Assembly (NCBI GenBank): GCA_002894685.1
Contig: NCRC01000002.1
Location: 62,001-126,000, forward strand
Direction: 5' to 3'
DNA from: Salinivenus lutea
GTDB taxonomy: Bacteria > Bacteroidota > Rhodothermia > Rhodothermales > Salinibacteraceae
Length of the DNA stretch: 64,000 bases
In this document: positions 58,391 to 64,000 of the stretch, one piece after another
Layout: each line of letters begins with the position of its first letter
Position numbering within the stretch: position 1 is the stretch's first letter
The notes under the pieces: model-generated
The model's input: only the letters and a program-made list of their open reading frames with translations
Databases searched by the model: none
What the model was told of the DNA's origin: nothing
Made by a program: the position numbers and the translations under genes

Positions 58391-59971
58391 ATGCAACGCG
58401 AAACCCAACTGAGCGCATTTCAGCAGCACGACGGGGCCTGGGACTTCGTCATCATCGGGGGCGGAGCCACGGGACTGGGGTGCGGCATTGAAGCCGCCGC
58501 CCGGGGCTACGATACGCTCCTCCTTGAGATGCATGACTTCGCAAAGGCCACGTCGAGTCGCTCAACCAAACTGGTGCACGGCGGCGTGCGGTACCTGGAG
58601 CAGGGCAACGTCTCCCTCGTCTTCGAGGCCCTTCATGAGCGCGGCTTGCTTCAGCAAAACGCCCCGCATCTGGTGTCGAAGTTGCCCTTCGTCGTCCCCA
58701 CCTACAACTGGTGGGAAAAACCGTACTACGGCATCGGAATGAAGGTGTACGACCAGCTGGCCCGGGGATACAGCTTCGGGCGTTCCAGGAATCTCGGGCG
58801 CGACGAAACGCTGGAGCGCATTCCGACCGCCAAGTCTGATGGGCTGTGGGGCGGCGTGCTCTATTACGATGGCCAGTTCGACGATTCCCGCCTGGCCGTC
58901 AATATGGCCCAGACCTTCATCGAACAGGGCGGGACCGCCCTCAACTATATGAAGGTCACGGACCTGAAGAAAAAATACGGGGCGGTGCACGGTGTAGAGG
59001 CTGAATGCCAGGAAACGGGCGACACCTACACCATCGACGCAAAGACGGTTATCAACGCCACCGGCATCTTCACGGACTCGATCCGGAAGATGGATGACCC
59101 CTCGGCGGGCACGACTCTCCGCCCGTCTCAGGGGATTCACCTGGTCCTCGACCGCTCCTTCCTCCCGGGCGACTCGGCCATTATGATTCCGAAGACGGAC
59201 GACGGCCGAGTGCTGTTCGCCATCCCCTGGCACGACCGCGTCGTGGTGGGAACAACCGATGAGGAAGTCGACGGGCCCGCCCTGGAGCCGGCCCCGATGA
59301 AAAAGGAGGTGGAGTATCTCCTCGATCATGCCGGGCGGTACCTTTCCAAGGTGCCGCAGCGCGACGACGTGTTGTCGGTGTACTCGGGCATCCGGCCCCT
59401 CGTGACGGATCCGAGCAACTCCGACAGCGGCGACACCTCTGACATCTCCCGGGAGCACGTCCTACACGTTTCCGAAAGCGGACTGGTGACCATTTCGGGC
59501 GGCAAGTGGACAACGTACCGCAAAATGGCGGAGGATACGATCGATCAGGCGGCCCGAGTGGCCAACCTGGAAGAACACCCGTCCGCCACCAAACAACTCC
59601 CCATCCACGGCTGGCACCAGCATCCGGAGCAGTTTGGGGACCTCTCCTACTACGGCTCAGACGCCCCCGCCCTTCTTGAACTGGTCCGTGAACGACCCGA
59701 GCTCGGAGAGCCGCTTGACGAGCGCCTTCCCATCCGGGCCGTCCAGGTCGTGTGGGCCGCCCGCCACGAAATGGCACGGACCGTCGAAGATGTCCTCTCC
59801 CGTCGCACACGCTGCCTGCTGCTGAATGCACAGGCGTCGATTGACATCGCTCCCGATGTGGCTGCGCTCATGGCCGAGGAGAAGGGCTACGATGCCGATT
59901 GGGAAGCAAAACAAGTCGAGAACTTCACCGAGGTCGCTGAGGGGTACTTGCTCTCACACATCCTCAACTGA
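58391..59971 (+). CDS. glpD: Glycerol-3-phosphate dehydrogenase, FAD-dependent
   Basis: A 526-residue membrane-associated enzyme that oxidises glycerol-3-phosphate to dihydroxyacetone phosphate and gives electrons to quinone. Start chosen at the ATG at 58391 (MQRETQLSAFQQHDGAWDF), which directly precedes the FAD motif FVIIGGGATGLGCGIEAAA; GGVRYLEQGN follows. The longer upstream frame reads through a hairpin and out of the family. Works with glpK to bring glycerol into central metabolism. Confidence 0.95.
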   Translation: MQRETQLSAFQQHDGAWDFVIIGGGATGLGCGIEAAARGYDTLLLEMHDFAKATSSRSTKLVHGGVRYLEQGNVSLVFEALHERGLLQQNAPHLVSKLPFVVPTYNWWEKPYYGIGMKVYDQLARGYSFGRSRNLGRDETLERIPTAKSDGLWGGVLYYDGQFDDSRLAVNMAQTFIEQGGTALNYMKVTDLKKKYGAVHGVEAECQETGDTYTIDAKTVINATGIFTDSIRKMDDPSAGTTLRPSQGIHLVLDRSFLPGDSAIMIPKTDDGRVLFAIPWHDRVVVGTTDEEVDGPALEPAPMKKEVEYLLDHAGRYLSKVPQRDDVLSVYSGIRPLVTDPSNSDSGDTSDISREHVLHVSESGLVTISGGKWTTYRKMAEDTIDQAARVANLEEHPSATKQLPIHGWHQHPEQFGDLSYYGSDAPALLELVRERPELGEPLDERLPIRAVQVVWAARHEMARTVEDVLSRRTRCLLLNAQASIDIAPDVAALMAEEKGYDADWEAKQVENFTEVAEGYLLSHILN

Positions 59972-60060
59972 TCATCTCTGCGCGGGTGCAGCGCACGTTT
60001 CAACAGAGTCACCGCACACGTTCTCATCCAGCTACCGCTCATTAGAATTTCTATAACGCC

Positions 60061-61101
60061 ATGGAAGCGCTTCTCGATCTCAACTGGATGTACCTCCTCC
60101 TCGCCGCCTTCGCCGGGGGCGCCTTCGGAGCCGCCATTGGGGCCCTGCCCGCCTTTGTTTTCACCGGAATCATGGTGATTGCCGGTGAGGCCGGGGGACT
60201 CGACGGCGTCACCGGGTCCCTCGCCTTCGGCGCCTTCTTCGGCCCGCACGTCTCCTTCGCCGGCGGGGCCGCCGCGGCCGCCTACGCCGCCAAAAAGGGG
60301 TACATGCAAACCGGCTTCGACTTCCACGAGTCTAAAAACATCACCGCCGCGCTCGGGCTCAACGTCGACGTGCTGGTCGTGGGGGGGCTGTTTGGCATTC
60401 TCGGTGTCCTCATTCGGCAGGTGTCCGTGTCGTTCGGGATGCCGTGGGACCCCATCGCCATGGGCGTCGTCCTGTCCGCCCTGTTCCACCGCCTCTTCCT
60501 CGGTTACAGCCTGATCGGCAAAGTGCACGGCGCCGGCTTCTTCGACATGGGCCCGTTCGAGCGCGAGGAAAAGCGGAGCTCCGACGCGGGAACGATCTCG
60601 GATCACATCAAGTCCGCCACGGATCGGTTCGCCGTAGAGCCGTGGCTCCCCCATCAGTACAAATGGAGCAACGTGGCCTTTCTGGGGCTCGTCGCTGGCT
60701 TCCTCGGGGCCTACGCCGCCCTCGAAACGGGAAGTCCCTTCCTGGCCTTCGGCATCAGTGCCGCCTCCCTCCTGTTCCTCAACCTCGGGGTTGAGAAATT
60801 CCCGGTCACGCACCACATGACGCTTCCCGCGAGCACCATCGCCCTGGCGGTTGTGGCGAGCGGCGACGGCGTGGAGGCCGGACTCCTCACGGGCGCTTCG
60901 GATACGACCGGGCTCATTTTCGGTGCCTTGTTTGGACTGATCTGCGCCCTGTTTGGCGAGGCCTTCCAGCGCATCTTTTACGCCCACGGCGACACGCACT
61001 GGGACCCTCCCGCAGCCGCCATTGTCTTCGGCACGTTCGTGATTGCCCTCCTCTACTTCGGAGGCGTACTCGGCACGACCGTCTGGGTCCCGACTCCCTA
61101 G
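60061..61101 (+). CDS. Membrane protein of the glycerol block, unknown function
   Basis: A 346-residue, very hydrophobic protein with about eight membrane segments (for example YLLLAAFAGGAFGAAIGALP and GLNVDVLVVGGLFGILGVL). It lies between glpD and a porin, so a transport role, perhaps glycerol entry, is likely but unproven. Lacks the NPA motifs of GlpF aquaporins. The family is not recognised. Confidence 0.65.
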   Translation: MEALLDLNWMYLLLAAFAGGAFGAAIGALPAFVFTGIMVIAGEAGGLDGVTGSLAFGAFFGPHVSFAGGAAAAAYAAKKGYMQTGFDFHESKNITAALGLNVDVLVVGGLFGILGVLIRQVSVSFGMPWDPIAMGVVLSALFHRLFLGYSLIGKVHGAGFFDMGPFEREEKRSSDAGTISDHIKSATDRFAVEPWLPHQYKWSNVAFLGLVAGFLGAYAALETGSPFLAFGISAASLLFLNLGVEKFPVTHHMTLPASTIALAVVASGDGVEAGLLTGASDTTGLIFGALFGLICALFGEAFQRIFYAHGDTHWDPPAAAIVFGTFVIALLYFGGVLGTTVWVPTP

Positions 61102-61176
61102 TCCGCATGAGGGGGGCTTCGCCCCTCACTGGCTGTTCCCCCTTGTCACACTCTCTTCCCGAAACCGCGCACTACC

Positions 61177-62415
61177 ATGCACTCTTCAGACACTACATTC
61201 GTCTCCTCTTCGACTGGACGGGTCGGCTCGCTCCTCCGCTCCCTCGGCGTCGGGCTCCTGGCCCTGGCCCTCAGCGTTGCGCTCCTCCCTCATGCGTCGC
61301 ATGCGCAGTCCGAGGACGACGAGGATTCCTACCCCTCCATCGACCTGTCCGTGAACCTCATGCAGTCGGCGCAGGCCCTCACGGTCGACGACGAAAACCC
61401 GCCCATCTCTTCGGCCGGGGTCTCCTCCGGCAGCTACTCGGGCTTTCATCAGGTCCGCGCCGGCCTCAATGCCAGCGTGCAGTTCTCTGAGCGGGTGAGC
61501 GGGCTCCTGATGCTCGAAGCCGAACCGAATGACTTCGGGACAAATGGGTTCGCTCCCGCCGTGGACTTCGTGACGATTGACCTGGCCCTGACCGACCAGC
61601 TGACGTTCCGGACGGGGACCCCGGTCACCGGTCTCATCAACTTCCGCGGCTTCTCGGACGGACCGGTCACGCAGGGGAATCCGCTCATCGGCAACTCCCC
61701 CGCCGACATGATTACCGCCGCACACGGCGTGAAGCTCATCGGAACCTACGACACCTTCGGGTTCGACGTGACCGTCAACCGCTCGTTCGGCGAGGACTTC
61801 ACGACCACCGACTACACCGGCGTCAACGTGATTGGGAAGGTCCGCTACACTGGCTCCCCCCTCTTTAAGGTGGGGGCGGGAGGCGCCTTCCACACCGGCG
61901 ATGGGGTTCCCCCGAACACCCCGGAAGTGCAGGACGGGCAGAATGGACTGGTCTTCGCCAACGGAGACCGCGAAAACTACAACCTGATTGGCGGCGGCGC
62001 CACCTCCTCCACGCACACCCACGTGAACATGCCGTCGGGAACGATCGTCCAGGCCGACGCAAAACTTACGCCGGGCGTCGCCGACATTGACGCGTGGGCC
62101 GGCTTCGCGACCGACGACGAAGACGAGGTAGGAAACGACCGGAACTCGGCGTTCTTCGGTGGCATCGGCGCAAAGGCGAACCTGACGCCGGACTTCTACC
62201 TCGCAGGCCGCTTCACCTACGTCGGAAACACCTCGGAGGACGCCCCGGACGATCACACGTCCGTGAGTCGGATTCAGGTCGGGTTCGGGTATGAAGTGTT
62301 CGACCGGGCCCTCTTCAAGGTTGAAGGCGTTCGACAGGTGGAAGGCGTCAACTCGTACGGCCAGGTGGGCAACAACTGGTCGGGCGTCACGTCCGAGCTT
62401 TCGGTCAACTTCTAG
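61177..62415 (+). CDS. Outer-membrane porin-like beta-barrel
   Basis: A 412-residue protein with a signal peptide (LLALALSVALLPHASHAQ, cleavage near residue 44). The mature part shows regular alternation of short strands (VGFGYEVFDRALFKVEGVRQ at the end) and terminal Phe, as in outer-membrane barrels. Probably brings glycerol or related solutes through the outer membrane, based on the operon context. Followed by a strong terminator. Confidence 0.8.
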   Translation: MHSSDTTFVSSSTGRVGSLLRSLGVGLLALALSVALLPHASHAQSEDDEDSYPSIDLSVNLMQSAQALTVDDENPPISSAGVSSGSYSGFHQVRAGLNASVQFSERVSGLLMLEAEPNDFGTNGFAPAVDFVTIDLALTDQLTFRTGTPVTGLINFRGFSDGPVTQGNPLIGNSPADMITAAHGVKLIGTYDTFGFDVTVNRSFGEDFTTTDYTGVNVIGKVRYTGSPLFKVGAGGAFHTGDGVPPNTPEVQDGQNGLVFANGDRENYNLIGGGATSSTHTHVNMPSGTIVQADAKLTPGVADIDAWAGFATDDEDEVGNDRNSAFFGGIGAKANLTPDFYLAGRFTYVGNTSEDAPDDHTSVSRIQVGFGYEVFDRALFKVEGVRQVEGVNSYGQVGNNWSGVTSELSVNF

Positions 62416-62459
62416 ATGCCCTCCGCCTCAACACCCACTGTCTCGACAGTCGGTCCTCT

Positions 62460-62502
62460 CCCGGGGGCCCGCCCATCACGCGGCGGCGCCCCCGGGTTTT
62501 TT
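62460..62502 (+). terminator. Rho-independent terminator of the glycerol block
   Basis: CCCGGGGGC (62460-62468) pairs with GCGCCCCCGGG (62486-62496), followed by TTTTTT. It ends the glpK-glpD-membrane protein-porin transcript. Confidence 0.9.
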
Positions 62503-62562
62503 GATTGAGGCCTTCTTTTTCTTCCCCGCAGAGGGACGCGGGACGCCCCCCGCGACTCCGCC

Positions 62563-63639
62563 TCAGACCCGTTCCGGCTCTCCCTGCAAAAAGGCCTCCG
62601 CGCGACGCACCATGTCGGCGCTTCCGATGTAGAGGGGCGTTCGCTGGTGAAGCTTCTCGGGCTGTTTCTCCAGAATGCGCGTGTGCCCGTCGGTGGCCCG
62701 CCCCCCCGCCTCTTCCGCAATAAAGGCCATGGGGTTTGCCTCGTACATGAGTCGCAGCTTGCCGGAGGGGCTTCCCTGCGTGGCCGGGTACATGTAGATC
62801 CCCCCCTTGATCAGATTGCGGTGGAAGTCGGAGACGAACGAGCCGATATACCGCGTCTTGGCCGGCCGGTTGGATTCGGCGTCGGTTTCCTGCAGCCAGT
62901 CGAGATAGTCGCGCAGCCCGCCGTCGAAGGAGTTGTAGTATCCGGCATTAATCGAAAAGATGCGCCCGCGGTCCGGCGTCTTCAGGTTGGGATGCGACAA
63001 CAGGAACTCCCCGATCGACGGATCCAGCGTAAAGCCGTTCACGCCGTTGCCGGTGGTGTACACGAGCATCGTGGAGGACCCGTACACCACATAGCCGGCC
63101 GCCACCTGCTCGGTCCCCGGCTGCAGGGCCGCGTCGAGCTCCGGCTCTTCCTTTTCGTAATCGTCCGGGAGGCGGTAGATGCTGAAGATGGTGCCCACCG
63201 ATACGCAGACGTCGATGTTGGAGGAGCCGTCCAGGGGGTCGAGCAGCACGATGTACTCGCCATCCCCTTCCGAGGTGGTGCTCAGCGGGATCGCTTCGGC
63301 GTGCTCCTCCGACCCAATCAAACAGCACTCTCCCCCTCGACGCAGGGCCAGCACAAACTCGCGGTGCGCCAGAGCATCCATTTTCTGCTGCACTTCTCCC
63401 TGCACGTTCGTCTCCCCGGTGCTGCCGTAAATATCGATGAGCCCCGCCTTGCGCATGTCGCGATTGACGATTTTTGCCGCGAGGCTGATGTCGCGCAGCA
63501 GCCGCGAAAAGGCCCCCGTGGAGTGCGGAAATCGATCCTGCTGCTCTAGAATGAACTGTTCAAGCGTCTCAAAGTCGCCGAGTTCGGAATCGATGGCCCC
63601 ATTACTCTGAGAAGACACGGGCGAGTCAGAAGTAGACAT
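62563..63639 (-). CDS. fbp: Fructose-1,6-bisphosphatase, class I, copy 2
   Basis: A 358-residue enzyme from the ATG at 63637-63639. All class I motifs are kept: GGECCLIGSEEHAEA, VLLDPLDGSSNIDVCVSVG and IYMYPATQGSPSGKLRLMYE. It converges with the porin gene. A palindromic LacI-like site lies 73 bp upstream of its start codon (63712-63725), which suggests control different from copy 1. Confidence 0.93.
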   Translation of the reverse strand: MSTSDSPVSSQSNGAIDSELGDFETLEQFILEQQDRFPHSTGAFSRLLRDISLAAKIVNRDMRKAGLIDIYGSTGETNVQGEVQQKMDALAHREFVLALRRGGECCLIGSEEHAEAIPLSTTSEGDGEYIVLLDPLDGSSNIDVCVSVGTIFSIYRLPDDYEKEEPELDAALQPGTEQVAAGYVVYGSSTMLVYTTGNGVNGFTLDPSIGEFLLSHPNLKTPDRGRIFSINAGYYNSFDGGLRDYLDWLQETDAESNRPAKTRYIGSFVSDFHRNLIKGGIYMYPATQGSPSGKLRLMYEANPMAFIAEEAGGRATDGHTRILEKQPEKLHQRTPLYIGSADMVRRAEAFLQGEPERV

Positions 63640-63711
63640 GACGTTGGGGAATTGAGTGGATTCGAGAACCAACGGAGGGTCCGAAGACATCCGGGTAAGG
63701 TAAGCAAGAAG

Positions 63712-63725
63712 TGGAACCGCTTCCA
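63712..63725. promoter_or_regulatory. LacI-type operator-like site upstream of fbp copy 2
   Basis: TGGAACCGCTTCCA, palindromic except for the central pair, is close to the two sites between the AraC gene and glpK (TGGAAGCGCTTTGG and TGAAAGCGCTTCCT). A shared regulator could link glycerol use to gluconeogenesis. Confidence 0.55.
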
Positions 63726-63747
63726 AGCCTTCGGGGTCCGGTACGTC

Positions 63748-64000
63748 TTATTTCGTGGATGCTTCCGCAAGGCGATCCCGCAGATTCAGCGTGGCAACGA
63801 TCCGGCGGGTGTTGGGCGCCTCGAGGGAGGACTGCTCCAGGTCGCGGAGCATGCGGCGGAGCGCCGCGGGGGTGTCGACGTCGTACCACTCCGGCAGAAC
63901 AGTGACGGCCGCACTCGTGGATTTTGCTCGGGTCAGCGTATCCGCAAACACCCGGTCGTGGCTGTAGCGCATGCCGTCAAAAAGCGAAGGGAACGGCGCA
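63748..64000 (-). CDS. Glycosyltransferase, DUF2064/TIGR04282-like, 5' end beyond the window
   Basis: The C-terminal part of a protein that starts outside the window; the frame stays open to the right edge (APFPSLFDGMRYSHD). The end motif LPEWYDVDTPAALRRML matches the LPxWYDVDTxxDL signature of the DUF2064/TIGR04282 glycosyltransferase family. An internal ATG at 63970-63972 would start in the middle of the domain and is rejected as the true start. Confidence 0.75.
   Translation of the reverse strand, partial: APFPSLFDGMRYSHDRVFADTLTRAKSTSAAVTVLPEWYDVDTPAALRRMLRDLEQSSLEAPNTRRIVATLNLRDRLAEASTK

Overview
The window looks like chromosome of a Salinibacter ruber-like bacterium (Rhodothermota/Bacteroidota): GC-rich DNA, very acidic proteins, almost no Shine-Dalgarno sequences, and a glycerol-use gene block. 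This is an inference from gene content and composition; no search was run.

Positions 1 to about 39,290 are most of a siphovirus-type prophage whose left end lies outside the window. It ends at a tRNA-Lys(CTT) gene (39217-39290, minus), with a tyrosine integrase just inside. Nearly all phage genes run leftward on the minus strand. In transcription order from about 34.1 kb these are: early regulators; two phage tRNAs (one Gly, one Pro-like with a 38-nt insertion); a RecE-like exonuclease; a protein with an SSB-type C-terminal tail; a replication initiator whose gene carries a lambda-style origin; a ParB-like protein and an HNH endonuclease; lysis genes; terminase, portal and minor head protein; scaffold, decoration and major capsid proteins; neck and tail genes including a 1344-residue tape measure. 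A CI-type repressor, two lipoproteins, a nuclease, an unknown acidic protein and the integrase run rightward (34.2-39.05 kb) and form the lysogeny and conversion block.

Three signals in the prophage stand out. (1) Two cas-less mini-CRISPR arrays of different type lie back to back at 13.39-13.93 kb: one I-B/III-like (three repeats, two 36-nt spacers, 66-bp period) and one I-E-like (two repeats, one 32-nt spacer, 61-bp period). (2) A 14-bp element, TTTTGCACGCAAAA, occurs at least 13 times across the prophage. I found no copy in the 25 kb of flanking host DNA. It is concentrated just upstream of start codons, and every asymmetric copy points along local transcription, much like the stoperators of mycobacteriophage L5. 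(3) The replication initiator gene contains three 15-bp palindromic iterons, a purine-rich tract and an inverted repeat, matching the layout of lambda ori.

Positions 39.3-64 kb are host core genome: a PrcB-domain lipoprotein, topoisomerase IV (parE, parC), an AlbA_2 protein, gpsA, plsY, purM, a divergent squalene/phytoene-synthase-like protein, an Aquifex-type aconitase, an enoyl-CoA hydratase, a class I fructose-1,6-bisphosphatase, a second gpsA and an AraC regulator. Divergent from the regulator is a glycerol block (glpK, glpD, a membrane protein, a porin), followed by a second fructose-1,6-bisphosphatase. Together they suggest uptake of glycerol, conversion to dihydroxyacetone phosphate, and use for gluconeogenesis and for lipid synthesis (gpsA, plsY).
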